In this document: positions 52,403-61,503 of the stretch, in pieces | Numbering within the stretch: the stretch's first letter is position 1 | Layout of the letters: every line of letters starts with the position of its first letter | DNA from: Desulfovibrio sp. | GTDB lineage: Bacteria > Desulfobacterota > Desulfovibrionia > Desulfovibrionales > Desulfovibrionaceae | DNA: 64,000 nt | Direction: 5' to 3' | NCBI GenBank assembly: GCA_016208105.1 | Contig: JACQYS010000009.1 | Span: 173,451 to 237,450, forward strand | Translations under genes and position numbers: made by a program | The notes under the pieces: model-generated | What the model saw: the letters and a program-made list of their open reading frames with translations, nothing else | Databases searched by the model: none | Told to the model about the DNA's origin: nothing

Positions 52403-52831
52403 CTACTCGTCCTGGAAATTGGCCTCGTAGGTTGCCTCCACCACTATGGCTATGCCGCCGCGAGGGCGGAAGTTCCCGGTCACCATCATCCGCCTGGGCT
52501 GCACCGCAGCCACCAGATCATCCAGGATGGTGTTGGTGAGGGTCTCCATGAAACAGGCCTCACCCCGGAAGCTGAAGAGATAGAGCTTGAGCGACTTGGA
52601 CTCGATGCAGCTCTGGCCAGGCACATACGTGATTGTAATGGAGCCGAAATCCGGCTGGCCCGTTTTGGGGCACAAGCTGGTGAATTCCTCGGTTTCAAAG
52701 GTGATCTGGTAGTCGCGTCCCGGGAAACGGTTGGGGAAGGTTTCCAGCAGCCCGGAATCGGCGTGGTCGGGGTATTCGGTTTCCATGTGGCCCAGGTGGG
52801 TCAGCTTGGAAACGTCGTCTTTGACTTTCAT
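52403..52831 (-). CDS. queF: NADPH-dependent 7-cyano-7-deazaguanine reductase (PreQ0 reductase)
   Basis: 142 residues, the short unimodular QueF. The thioimide-forming cysteine is in SLCPKTGQPDFGSI, the QueF motif ESKSLKLYLFSFR binds NADPH, and GEACFMETLTN and NFRPRGG are conserved. It reduces preQ0 to preQ1 in queuosine synthesis. It is divergent from queE (84-base gap). A T-rich ribosome region GGCAAGGAGCA precedes the ATG. Confidence 0.96.
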   Translation of the reverse strand: MKVKDDVSKLTHLGHMETEYPDHADSGLLETFPNRFPGRDYQITFETEEFTSLCPKTGQPDFGSITITYVPGQSCIESKSLKLYLFSFRGEACFMETLTNTILDDLVAAVQPRRMMVTGNFRPRGGIAIVVEATYEANFQDE

Positions 52832-52915
52832 GAAATGCTCCTTGCCCCGGCCTCTTTTGACGCCGGGCTACAACTGGATTAGGCTTTCGCCCGATTCGCG
52901 TCAAATGGTGGTCTT

Positions 52916-53554
52916 ATGCCGCTTACGGTTACGGAAATCTTCCACTCCATCCAGGGGGAGTCTTCCCATGCGGGAAGGCCCTGCACCTTCGTCCGCCTGA
53001 CCGGGTGCAACCTGCGCTGCTCCTGGTGCGACACTCCGTATTCCTGGGAGGGCGGCCAGGTCATGGACCTGGACGAAGTGCTCGGCTGCGTGGCCGGGCA
53101 CGGCTGCACGCTGGTGGAAATCACCGGGGGCGAACCCCTGGCCCAGGAACAAACCCCGGAGCTCGTCCGCAGGCTGCTGGACGAGGGCTACGAGGTGCTG
53201 GTGGAGACCAATGGCACCTTTGCCGTGGATGTTCTGGATGAGCGCGCCGTGGCCATCGTGGACGTGAAGTGCCCCTCCAGCGGCATGCACGAGCGCATGG
53301 ACTTGGGGAGTCTGGCGAAGCTTAGGCCGCAGGATGAATTGAAATTCGTGATCGCCGACAGGGGGGACTTCGACTATGCGGCCGACGTGGTGCGGACGCT
53401 GCCGGTGATGCCGCGCCACATCCTTTTTTCGCCCACCACGACTCTTCTGGCCCCGGCCGATCTGGCCTCCTGGATTGTTGAGTCGCGCCTGCCGGTGAGG
53501 CTTGGGCTGCAGTTGCACAAGATCATCTGGGACCCGGAGGCAAGAGGGGTCTGA
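52916..53554 (+). CDS. queE: 7-carboxy-7-deazaguanine synthase (radical SAM)
   Basis: 212 residues. Radical-SAM cluster motif CNLRCSWCD (C-x3-C-x2-C) near residue 31, preceded by FHSIQGESSHAGRPCTFVR, the QueE hallmark, and followed by EITGGEPL. It converts carboxytetrahydropterin to carboxy-deazaguanine, the ring contraction of queuosine synthesis. It is 182 bases upstream of queC in the same direction. Confidence 0.95.
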   Translation: MPLTVTEIFHSIQGESSHAGRPCTFVRLTGCNLRCSWCDTPYSWEGGQVMDLDEVLGCVAGHGCTLVEITGGEPLAQEQTPELVRRLLDEGYEVLVETNGTFAVDVLDERAVAIVDVKCPSSGMHERMDLGSLAKLRPQDELKFVIADRGDFDYAADVVRTLPVMPRHILFSPTTTLLAPADLASWIVESRLPVRLGLQLHKIIWDPEARGV

Positions 53555-53736
53555 GTGGGGCTGGCGCCGGGCCATCCTGCGAGGGCTCGGATCGATCTGA
53601 AGACGATTCTTCACCCTCTCGGACAACCCGGCCCCAGCCCTGTAAGTCACTCAGGTGTTTGCGGGAACTTTGAAGAGCCGCTTGTGCGGTGTTCACCGGG
53701 AATGACTACTATGAATGCCTATGAAGAGGTGAGTGC

Positions 53737-54429
53737 GTGAAAAACGCGATAATTTTGTTTTCCGGAGGGCTCGATTCCTCCACCTGCTTGGCCATCGCAA
53801 AGTCCCAGGGGTTCAAGGCCTACGCGCTGAGCTTCCGCTACGGCCAGCGCCACACCGTGGAGCTGGAGGCAGCCAAGCGGGTGGCCAAGCACCTGGGCGC
53901 GGCCGGGCACCTTATTCTGGATGTGCCGCTGGGGACCATCGGCGGTTCGGCCCTCACTGCGGACATCGACGTCCCCAAGGACCGGGACGTGAACGAGATG
54001 GAGGACGAGATTCCCGTTACCTACGTTCCAGCCCGGAACACGGTGTTTCTGTCCCTGGCCCTGGCCTGGGCCGAAGTGCTGCCAGCAGCGGACATCTTCA
54101 TCGGCGTGAACGCGCTGGATTATTCCGGATACCCGGATTGCAGGCCCGAGTTCGTGGCCGCGTTCGAGAACATGGCGAATTTAGCTATCAAAGAGGCCGT
54201 CGAGGGACGGCTTACGATGAAGATCCATACCCCGCTCATGCAGTGGCATAAGGCCAGAATCATTGAGGAAGGGATGAAGCTGGGGGTTGATTACGGGCTT
54301 ACGCACAGCTGCTACGACCCAAGCCCCGAGGGGCTGGCCTGCGGGAGATGCGATTCGTGTTTGCTCAGAAGGAAGGGGTTTGAAGAGGCCGGGGTGAAGG
54401 ACCCGACGGGGTATGTAACTGCAGGATAA
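53737..54429 (+). CDS. queC: 7-cyano-7-deazaguanine synthase
   Basis: 230 residues from a GTG with GAGGTGA six bases upstream. The PP-loop is [13 protein letters not shown] at the N-terminus, with [15 protein letters not shown] next and [18 protein letters not shown] further on. Zinc ligands lie in [19 protein letters not shown]. It forms preQ0 from carboxy-deazaguanine, ammonia and ATP. The queD step is not in the window. GC content is similar to that of the core genes, in sharp contrast to the next gene. Confidence 0.95.
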   Translation: MKNAIILFSGGLDSSTCLAIAKSQGFKAYALSFRYGQRHTVELEAAKRVAKHLGAAGHLILDVPLGTIGGSALTADIDVPKDRDVNEMEDEIPVTYVPARNTVFLSLALAWAEVLPAADIFIGVNALDYSGYPDCRPEFVAAFENMANLAIKEAVEGRLTMKIHTPLMQWHKARIIEEGMKLGVDYGLTHSCYDPSPEGLACGRCDSCLLRRKGFEEAGVKDPTGYVTAG

Positions 54430-54514
54430 ACCATGCTATTTGCTTTACGAGTCAGACGGAAACAGTTATGGGACATATGATTCGGGGCGCACATATATTC
54501 TGAAGGGCGATCAT

Positions 54515-56341
54515 ATGTCTTGGGATAAAGTTAATGCTCATATACCTTACGCCATTGCGGGGGCCATTGGTGGAATAGCAGCAATCCTTTTCCTTATACT
54601 CTTAGCGTGTATTATTCCTGTTATCGAAATATTAAAAACATATTCCATCACAAAATTTGACGCCATACTCTTTTCCGCTTCAGTATTTGGGATACTATCA
54701 CTCGCTACGTTATATTATATCAAATCAAAAACTGGCGATAAAAAAACTTGTACATACTTACCCTGGCTAAAATTATCTCACTTTTTTTGTCTCTTCTTTT
54801 TCGGAATTGTACTGTTATCACTCTTACATACTACACTATTAGAACTAAACAACAACGTAACCAGCATAATCAACACACAAACACTTTCTATAGAAACAAA
54901 CAACAACGTTCACGACTATGCAATAGAATTTGTTGACGATAAAAAGGTAAACATTTCAAACACGAAACTAACCCTTGCAACGATAGAGAATGTCAAGAAT
55001 AAAGTTAATGAGAACTTTGACAGAATCAAGTTTCATGCGCTTAACACAGAAGATTTTTTATACAATAACCACAACGCCATAGAGAAACATATTAAAGAGG
55101 ATATTAAAACCACAGAATGTGAACATGATGCTGCAGTAGCATTCATAGGCAAAGGCAGATTCTCTATTATGTGCAAAGAAGATAATATAACTATCGCCCT
55201 TAACACTACAGTCCAAGAGTCTATAGCAAAGTACATTTCATCATACAAGAACTACTCAGAACCCGAAAAGAAAGCCATCGCGGATAATATCAGGACATAC
55301 ATCGACAAGAGATTTTACTCTGGAGAACTATACGGACAGTTATATAAAGCATCCATAAACATTTCTTTCATCATCATACTTGCGACAATAGCTTTCTACA
55401 CAACCAACCTCATCATCCTGGAACACAGAAACATTAACTCGCAAATAGCAGACAACAGTAACAACAATAATGGTTCGCACAACCTAACTAGCCTGCAGCT
55501 CAGTCTCGACAGGTCAATTCTCCGCTACAACACCCTCGGGTTCGTCCTATTTTTCGTCACTATCGTTGTTGTTTTAATAAGCGGAATACTCGCATTTTCG
55601 TTATTTTCGAACACCATCAATGACATCAAGAGTTTCACAAACGAGAAAAATTACAGCGCAAGTATCGTATTGCTCTACATAATGAGAACATCTTTGTTAA
55701 CTGCATTCCTAACAACAACAATAATAGTTTTTTATAAATTTTCTCGCTCAGCAGTAGACCAATCGGCAAGATTCCTAAAGAGAAAGCATGCGACAAAGTT
55801 CTTACGGTACCTAATAGAGAAGATAGAATCTGAAAAAACACTTGGGCTTAACCAAGGGTACATGAAGAAATTCTATAACACTGAAACGATGTTTAAGTAC
55901 CTTCCCGGCGATGCCCCTCCGGAAACATTTGAAAAAGCGGTTTCGGAATTCCTGGGAGGTGACAAGGGCATGAGACTTAATATAAACAACGCTCTTGACT
56001 CTATAAACTCAATAATAAACACCTTTCGCAGGATCCATCTTTTGCCAGAACTTGACAAAGCACACTATGTCACACCTGCAGATATCTATTTCAAATCCAG
56101 TACTTGTAAAAAGTTCAAACTCATTCCTTTTGGTACTTTCGTAGAGTTAGTCTACATTCGCAGCATAGCTGGCATTGACAAACACGACAACAAGCTAAAC
56201 ATCGATAGTTTTGAAAAGTTAATGAAGGCCTTTGAGTCATGGAACACGGACATAGGGTCTGCATTCGGCGAGGGCAGTGCTCAAAAGAAATCTCCAGATT
56301 CATCAAGTATAAACCTGAATATATTCAGAAAGAACTTGTAA
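54515..56341 (+). CDS. AT-rich polytopic membrane protein, unknown function (probable recent acquisition)
   Basis: 608 residues. The start MSWDKVNAHIPYA is chosen because AAGGG lies eight bases upstream. Six membrane helices are visible: about residues 12-38, 48-70, 80-107, then after a roughly 190-residue non-membrane domain 280-305, 345-372 and 390-415. A C-terminal soluble part of about 190 residues ends in a serine-rich tail. The codon and base composition is strongly AT-rich, unlike every neighbour, with runs of A/T, N, K and I. No known motif (ATPase, nuclease, kinase) is evident. Placed between queC and an exported protein as a single cargo gene, it looks horizontally acquired; a defence or stress role is possible but unproven. 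Confidence 0.75.
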   Translation: MSWDKVNAHIPYAIAGAIGGIAAILFLILLACIIPVIEILKTYSITKFDAILFSASVFGILSLATLYYIKSKTGDKKTCTYLPWLKLSHFFCLFFFGIVLLSLLHTTLLELNNNVTSIINTQTLSIETNNNVHDYAIEFVDDKKVNISNTKLTLATIENVKNKVNENFDRIKFHALNTEDFLYNNHNAIEKHIKEDIKTTECEHDAAVAFIGKGRFSIMCKEDNITIALNTTVQESIAKYISSYKNYSEPEKKAIADNIRTYIDKRFYSGELYGQLYKASINISFIIILATIAFYTTNLIILEHRNINSQIADNSNNNNGSHNLTSLQLSLDRSILRYNTLGFVLFFVTIVVVLISGILAFSLFSNTINDIKSFTNEKNYSASIVLLYIMRTSLLTAFLTTTIIVFYKFSRSAVDQSARFLKRKHATKFLRYLIEKIESEKTLGLNQGYMKKFYNTETMFKYLPGDAPPETFEKAVSEFLGGDKGMRLNINNALDSINSIINTFRRIHLLPELDKAHYVTPADIYFKSSTCKKFKLIPFGTFVELVYIRSIAGIDKHDNKLNIDSFEKLMKAFESWNTDIGSAFGEGSAQKKSPDSSSINLNIFRKNL

Positions 56342-56479
56342 TCCAGCCTTTGTAATAGGTTTATTTTCCTTCTTTATGAGACACTCTATAAAAGCACAAC
56401 AGACATTTCATTCACACAGAATGGAGCTAACGCACCTTGGAGCAGCTCTACAGTTACTAAACTTTAGCGTTAGGTCCAA

Positions 56480-57097
56480 TTACTGCACTATAAACCCCAA
56501 AGCCTTCAAATTCTTCCCCCACTTGCTCCATTGCCCGGTGCGCATGGTGAGCAGTTTCTTGTGCTCGTCGTACCCGGCCAGCACGTCGGTCTCCAGGCTG
56601 CACCGCCGGTCGTAGTTGGTGTGGGAAAGCGTCAGCTCCCACTGGCCTCCCCCGGCATCCTTCACCTTCTCCACCACGAACACGTGGCCCGTGTCCATGC
56701 GGTGTTTGGAGTTGTCGCCGAGGATGAAGATTGCACCGGCTGTTGGCGTTGGGGTGGTCTTCTTGTTCTGGTCCGCGCACTTGTACCAGCCGATGGGGGA
56801 AAGCTCGTAATTGCCCCGGCAGCTCATGTTTCCGGTGCGGCAGCGGCCATAGGGCAAACTCTGGGGCTCGCAGCGGTGGAAGAGCCTACCCGGACTCAGC
56901 TTGTAGCATGTTCTTCCAGGCGCATTGACGTCGATAGGCTCGCTCGCTTCCTGCGTCTCCTGCGACTTCTTTTTCTTCTCGCTCTTTTTGGCGGCCAGGG
57001 CCGGGGCGTCAGCAAAAACGAGGAAAAGACCCAACACAGCCGCCAGCACCCAGATTGCCTGCACTGCCCGCACCCCTGAAACCAAACACCGCGTCAT
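56480..57097 (-). CDS. Small exported protein, possibly CHAP-related
   Basis: 205 residues. A signal peptide (hydrophobic VQAIWVLAAVLGLFLVF, cleaved near ALAA, residue 36) is followed by a lysine-rich linker. The body contains cysteines (RTCYKL, FHRCEP, GRCRTG, MSCRGN, YKCADQ, RRCSLE). A late stretch reads PTAGAIFILGDNSKHRM, GHVFVVEKV and ELTLSHTNYD. That last part loosely resembles the second half of a CHAP amidase domain (GHV..V, then the polar SHTN). The expected catalytic cysteine is not placed with confidence. Its stop-to-start relation with gluQRS is an overlap of four bases, so the two are probably co-transcribed. Confidence 0.65.
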   Translation of the reverse strand: MTRCLVSGVRAVQAIWVLAAVLGLFLVFADAPALAAKKSEKKKKSQETQEASEPIDVNAPGRTCYKLSPGRLFHRCEPQSLPYGRCRTGNMSCRGNYELSPIGWYKCADQNKKTTPTPTAGAIFILGDNSKHRMDTGHVFVVEKVKDAGGGQWELTLSHTNYDRRCSLETDVLAGYDEHKKLLTMRTGQWSKWGKNLKALGFIVQ

Positions 57098-58116
57098 CTA
57101 ACCACCTCCATCCAACCTTCCTCCACCACCACAGGGCCGGCAGGGAGTCCGCCGAAACTGAAATTTCGGATCAGGTCATAGGGTTTCGCCGGGCGCGGCG
57201 CGTCCAGAAGCCCGGCCTTCCAGGCCAGAAAGCCGACCACCACTTCAGGAGGCACTCCCATCTGGCGCAGCCGGCCGAGGTCCACGTCCCCCCTGCGTTT
57301 GGAAAGCCGCCTGCCGTCAGGGTCCACCAGCAGTGGCACGTGGGCGAAATTCGGTTCCGGCCAGCCGAAGGTACGGTAGAGAAATATCTGCCTGGCCGTG
57401 GATTCCAAGAGGTCCGCACCGCGAACCACCTCGGTGATGCGCTGGGCGGCGTCATCGGCCACCACGGCCAGCTGGTAGGCGTGGACCCCGTCGGAGCGGC
57501 GTAGCACGAAGTCGCCGCACTGCGCGGCCAGTTCCTGGGCGTATGGGCCAAGGGCCATATCCGTGAATTCAATTCTCACTGATGGCGCCTTGACCCGAAG
57601 CGACGGCAAACGCCCACTGGCCTGCCTGGCGGATCGGTCCGTGTCCGAGAGTGCCAGGCAGGTGCCTGCGTAAACCGGCTCGGACTCGCCCGCGTGCGGG
57701 GCCTGGGTGACGCCTTCGTGTGCTGTGTGGGGTTCATCTGAATGCGAGGAATGGGCTGCCCCGCGAAGCTCGGCCCTGGTGCAGTAGCAGGGGTACACCA
57801 TCCCCCTGGCCTCGAGTGTTTCCAGGCACTTCTGGTAGTAGCCCCGGCGTTCGTCCTGGCTGTAGGGGCCGTGCGGGCCGCCCTTGTCCGGGCCTTCGTC
57901 CCAGTCAAGCCCCAGCCAGGCCATATCGTCCAGTATGGCCCGGGCGAAGTGTTCCTTGGACCGGTCCGGATCCAGGTCCTCCATGCGCAGCACCATGGTC
58001 CCGCCCTTGGACCTGGCCGATAGCCAGGCCAGGAGCGCTGTCCAGGCGTTGCCCAGGTGCATGCGCCCGGAGGGGCTCGGGGCGAAGCGGCCCCGGGTTT
58101 GACAGGGTGATTCCAT
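57094..58116 (-). CDS. gluQ: Glutamyl-Q tRNA(Asp) synthetase
   Basis: 340 residues, somewhat longer than the usual 290-300. It is a truncated glutamyl-tRNA synthetase without the anticodon-binding domain. The HIGH-like motif is RFAPSPSGRMHLGNAW, KMSKS is replaced by LSKRRGD, and zinc ligands lie in YPCYCTR and YAGTCLA. Between them, about 137-155, an insertion rich in H, E and A accounts for the extra length. It loads glutamate onto queuosine in tRNA-Asp, so it works downstream of QueF, QueE and QueC encoded nearby. It is divergent from lemA. Confidence 0.93.
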   Translation of the reverse strand: MESPCQTRGRFAPSPSGRMHLGNAWTALLAWLSARSKGGTMVLRMEDLDPDRSKEHFARAILDDMAWLGLDWDEGPDKGGPHGPYSQDERRGYYQKCLETLEARGMVYPCYCTRAELRGAAHSSHSDEPHTAHEGVTQAPHAGESEPVYAGTCLALSDTDRSARQASGRLPSLRVKAPSVRIEFTDMALGPYAQELAAQCGDFVLRRSDGVHAYQLAVVADDAAQRITEVVRGADLLESTARQIFLYRTFGWPEPNFAHVPLLVDPDGRRLSKRRGDVDLGRLRQMGVPPEVVVGFLAWKAGLLDAPRPAKPYDLIRNFSFGGLPAGPVVVEEGWMEVVR

Positions 58117-58165
58117 GGCGTTTATGGGCTTTACAGCTGGAAATAAGTTACCCGAGGTTCCACCA

Positions 58166-58735
58166 ATGACTACTCTGCTGATCCTACTCGCACTGGCCCT
58201 GATCTTGGCCCTCTGGGTCGTGGTTCTTTACAACAGTCTGGTCCGGAACACCAACATGGTGGCCGAAGGCTTGAGCGGCGTGGACGTGCAGCTCACCCGC
58301 CGGTCCGAGCTTATCCCCAACCTGGTCGACACGGTAAAGGGCTACATGGCCCACGAGCGCGAACTCTTCGAGAAGATCGCCGAGCTTCGGGCCCAGAGCC
58401 TCTCGGCCAAAACCCCGGCCGACCGCCTCAGGGCCGAAGGTCCCCTGGGCGAGGCCCTGGGCAGGCTCCTGGCAATGGCCGAGGCCTATCCGGAGCTCAA
58501 GGCCAGCGCCAACTTCCTTGAATTGCAGCGCTCCCTGGCCGACATCGAGTCCGAGCTGCAACTGGCCAGGAGGTACTACAACGGCGCAGTGCGCAACTTG
58601 AACATTGCGGTGGATTCGTTTCCGTCCAACCTGGTGGCCAACACCTTCGGCTTTTCCAAAGCGGAATTCTTCGAGGCCGAGGACGACGCCAAGCGTCAGG
58701 TACCCAAGGTCGACTTCCAGAAGCCCCAGGGCTGA
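58166..58735 (+). CDS. lemA: LemA family protein
   Basis: 189 residues. The start MTTLLILLALALILALW is chosen since GAGG precedes it; the longer frame is not family-like. One N-terminal membrane helix is followed by a long helical domain with RRSELIPNLVDTVKGYMAHE and RRYYNGAVRNLNIAVDSFPSN, the LemA signatures. Function is unknown; LemA proteins pair with TPM-domain or DUF2207 proteins. It is two bases from the DUF2207 gene downstream, so the pair is an operon. Confidence 0.93.
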   Translation: MTTLLILLALALILALWVVVLYNSLVRNTNMVAEGLSGVDVQLTRRSELIPNLVDTVKGYMAHERELFEKIAELRAQSLSAKTPADRLRAEGPLGEALGRLLAMAEAYPELKASANFLELQRSLADIESELQLARRYYNGAVRNLNIAVDSFPSNLVANTFGFSKAEFFEAEDDAKRQVPKVDFQKPQG

Positions 58736-58737
58736 CC

Positions 58738-60660
58738 ATGCGCATCCGAAGCCTTCTCCCAGCCTTTGTCGCCTTGGTTCTTGTGCTGGCATCCGGTCCA
58801 CTCGGCCCCCGTGCTTCCTGGGCCGAACAGGAACGCATAACCTCCTTCGACGCTATAATAGTTGTCCAGCCCTCGGGCATGCTGGAGGTGACGGAAAGAA
58901 TAACGGCCGTGGCCCAAGGAGATAAGATCAAGCGGGGCATCTTCCGCGACCTCATCCTGCCGGCTCAAAGCGGACTGGATTCGCTGTACGGCCCTGCCTA
59001 CCGGGTCCGCGATGTCCTGCGCGACGGGGGGGCCGAATCCTGGCACACAGGGGACAAGGGGGAGATGTTCCGGGTGTACCTGGGCAAGAAGGATGTTCTG
59101 CTTCGGCCCGGCAGCTACGCCTATACCCTGGCCTACGACGCCCTGTTCCAGGTGCGCTTTTTCCAGGACTATGACGAAGTGTACTGGAACGTTACCGGAA
59201 ACGCCTGGGCCTTTCCGGTGGAGCGGGCCAGGGCGGAGGTGGTGCTTCCTCCCGGCGCGTCGGTCCGTCAGTTCGCGGCCTACACGGGCCCCAAGGGTTA
59301 CAAGGGTCAGGATTTCGTGGTGAAGCAGAAGGGGCCCGACCGGGTGATCGTCGAATCCACCCGGACGCTCCAGCCCGGCGAGGGGCTCACCGTGGCCGTG
59401 GCCTGGCCCAAGGGATTTGTATCCAAGCCAGAGGGAAAAGCGTTTGTCTTAGCCGCTCTTGCTTCCAATCCGGCCATGGCAGCGGCCGTGGCAGGATTCA
59501 TCCTTCTCATGATCTACTTCATCACGGCCTGGGCTATTGCGGGACGTGATCCCGCCCGGGGAACAATCATCCCTCTCTATGCCCCGCCCGCGGACATCTC
59601 CCCTGCCGCGGCCCGCTACATCAGCCGCATGGGCTACGATTCCAGGGACCTGCCCTGCGCCATCGTCAGCCTGGCTGTGCAAGGAGCGCTGACCATCACC
59701 GAGAAAGAGAAAGGGGAATTCATCCTTACCCGCAAGGGCAAGGGAGCAAGCCTGGGCAAGATGGACGAAGACCTCACGGCCAAGGCGCTTTTCGAGAAGG
59801 GTTCGCCCCTGGAGATCGACCAGTCACAGAGGGACGTTCTGCAGGGTGCCAGGGATGAACTGAGAAAGGCCCTTCGAAACGCGTACACTGGATACCTGTT
59901 CAAACCCAACCTGAACTGGTTTTTCCCAGGCGTGCTCCTGGCCTTGGGCACCGTGGTTCTGGTGGTTCTCTCCGGGCCGCAACTCGAAGCCGCGCTTTTT
60001 TCGGCCGTGTGGCTCTCCATCTGGACTCTGGGGACCGCTCTGCTGCTTTCCCGGGTGGCCGCTTCATGGAACGAAGCCCTTACCGGGCAGGGCCGTTTCT
60101 TCAAGTGGTCCTCGGCCATCTTCATCACGGCCTTTGCTGTGCCATTCGTGCTGGGGGAGCTGGCCGGACTATTTTTCTTCGGCGCGAGCAGCTCTCCGCT
60201 CGGAGCTGCGCTGCTACTGGCTTCCGGCACGGTCTGCGCGGTTTTCTTCCATCTGCTCAAGGCCCCTACCAAGGAGGGCAGGCAGGTGATGGACCAGCTC
60301 GAGGGGTTCGAGCTCTATCTGGGTGTGGCCGAGAAGGATCGTCTGAACCTGCTCAACCCACCCGAAGAGACTCCCGAACTGTTTGAAAAGTATCTCCCCT
60401 ACGCCATGGCCTTGGACGTTGAGCAACAGTGGGGCGAGCGCTTCGCGGAGGTGCTGGCTCGGGCCGCCCAGTCGCCGCAAGGGTATTCCCCCGTGTGGTA
60501 CTCCGGTTCGAGTTGGGATTCCACGTCGCCGGGGAGCTTTGGCGACAGCCTGGGATCGGCATTCTCCTCGGCCGTTTCCTCGAGTTCGGGAAGCTCGGGC
60601 AGCGGTGGAGGCGGCGGGTCCGGCGGAGGTGGTGGCGGCGGTGGAGGCGGGGGTTGGTAG
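58738..60660 (+). CDS. DUF2207 membrane protein with glycine-rich C-terminus
   Basis: 640 residues. A signal peptide (residues 1-29, MRIRSLLPAFVALVLVLA) is followed by an extracytoplasmic beta domain (FDAIIVVQPSGMLEVTERI, GDKIKRGIFRDLI, YDEVYWNVTGNAWAFP) of DUF2207. A membrane helix at about 240-263 (AAVAGFILLMIYFITAW), a cytoplasmic segment and two or three more helices (about 400-500) follow. The tail reads SGSSGSGGGGGSGG then a poly-glycine run ending in tryptophan. Homologues include E. coli YciQ; no biochemical function is known. It forms a pair with LemA. Confidence 0.9.
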   Translation: MRIRSLLPAFVALVLVLASGPLGPRASWAEQERITSFDAIIVVQPSGMLEVTERITAVAQGDKIKRGIFRDLILPAQSGLDSLYGPAYRVRDVLRDGGAESWHTGDKGEMFRVYLGKKDVLLRPGSYAYTLAYDALFQVRFFQDYDEVYWNVTGNAWAFPVERARAEVVLPPGASVRQFAAYTGPKGYKGQDFVVKQKGPDRVIVESTRTLQPGEGLTVAVAWPKGFVSKPEGKAFVLAALASNPAMAAAVAGFILLMIYFITAWAIAGRDPARGTIIPLYAPPADISPAAARYISRMGYDSRDLPCAIVSLAVQGALTITEKEKGEFILTRKGKGASLGKMDEDLTAKALFEKGSPLEIDQSQRDVLQGARDELRKALRNAYTGYLFKPNLNWFFPGVLLALGTVVLVVLSGPQLEAALFSAVWLSIWTLGTALLLSRVAASWNEALTGQGRFFKWSSAIFITAFAVPFVLGELAGLFFFGASSSPLGAALLLASGTVCAVFFHLLKAPTKEGRQVMDQLEGFELYLGVAEKDRLNLLNPPEETPELFEKYLPYAMALDVEQQWGERFAEVLARAAQSPQGYSPVWYSGSSWDSTSPGSFGDSLGSAFSSAVSSSSGSSGSGGGGGSGGGGGGGGGGGW

Positions 60661-60694
60661 GATTTTCCCCTTGAAACGGTTCAGCCTTTGGCCG

Positions 60695-61471
60695 TCATCT
60701 CCCAGCTTTAGCTTTGGCTATGAGTTCCGGACGGTACTCAAAGTGCATGATGTCGAACTCGGCCCACTTGCCGCCCCAGATGAAGCCGTGGCGCTCGAAC
60801 ACTTCCGCCAATTCCGGGGGAAAGGCCAGGCGTTGCCCCAGAGGATCGTTGCCCTTGTACCACTGCCAGTAGGTGTTGAGCTTGGAGTTGACGTCGATGG
60901 CCGCGCCAAAGCTATGCATGGAGAGCCGCTCCGTTCCGGCGATGGACCTCCAGGCGAAGGTCCCGCTCAAGGGCAAAAGCCTGGCTTTATACTGTGGATG
61001 CGTGACCAACAGAGAATCCAGTTCCCGTCCGACGGCCTCCAGGGCCTGGGCCGCCCCGTTCTTGGAATTGAACTGCACCGTTGAGCCCAGAAACCGCACC
61101 GGCACCAGGTTGGCCTTCACTTCATCCGCGTTGTGGCCGTAGACGGCCTTGAACAGGGCGGTCACCCGCCTGCGGCCGGGATGAAACCCGGGCTCGGGCT
61201 CAGCTGTAACGCGGGAGAGAGGATACGGCTGGGTCAGCATGTCCTCGATGTCGGGGCTCTCCAGCGCCGCATCGGCGTCTTTTGCGCGGCCGTCGTCGTA
61301 GATGAGGTGGACGCCGTCCGAGAGAAGAAGGCCGTCTTTCTCAACGGCTTTGACCGCATCGGGGTAGCAGCGGCGTACGAGCTCGAGGTCGGAGGCTTTG
61401 TCCGCCAGGGCGAGGCTGGCGGCGAGTTGCAAGGACAGGGCACACAGGGACAGGATACGGAGGGTTCGCAT
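60695..61471 (-). CDS. M15-family D-Ala-D-Ala carboxypeptidase-like protein
   Basis: 258 residues. The ATG at 61471 gives a clean signal peptide (MRTLRILSLCALSLQLAAS, cut near ALAD). A TTG at 61507 overlapping the upstream stop is an alternative. Zinc ligands are in SMHSFGAAIDVN (HxxxxxxD) and FDIMHFEYRPE (ExxH-like HFE), the M15 VanY/Pdc layout. It would trim peptidoglycan stem peptides in the periplasm. It is the last of four minus-strand genes (lemA, TPM, TPM, M15). Confidence 0.85.
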   Translation of the reverse strand: MRTLRILSLCALSLQLAASLALADKASDLELVRRCYPDAVKAVEKDGLLLSDGVHLIYDDGRAKDADAALESPDIEDMLTQPYPLSRVTAEPEPGFHPGRRRVTALFKAVYGHNADEVKANLVPVRFLGSTVQFNSKNGAAQALEAVGRELDSLLVTHPQYKARLLPLSGTFAWRSIAGTERLSMHSFGAAIDVNSKLNTYWQWYKGNDPLGQRLAFPPELAEVFERHGFIWGGKWAEFDIMHFEYRPELIAKAKAGR

Positions 61472-61503
61472 GGCCCCCTGGTTGACACGATCAAAGCGCT
61501 TGG

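Noticed and set aside
53555..53736. preQ1 riboswitch between queE and queC
   Set aside because: The interval lacks the short stem-loop with an A-rich tail and downstream ribosome-site pairing typical of preQ1 aptamers. I see no supported RNA element.
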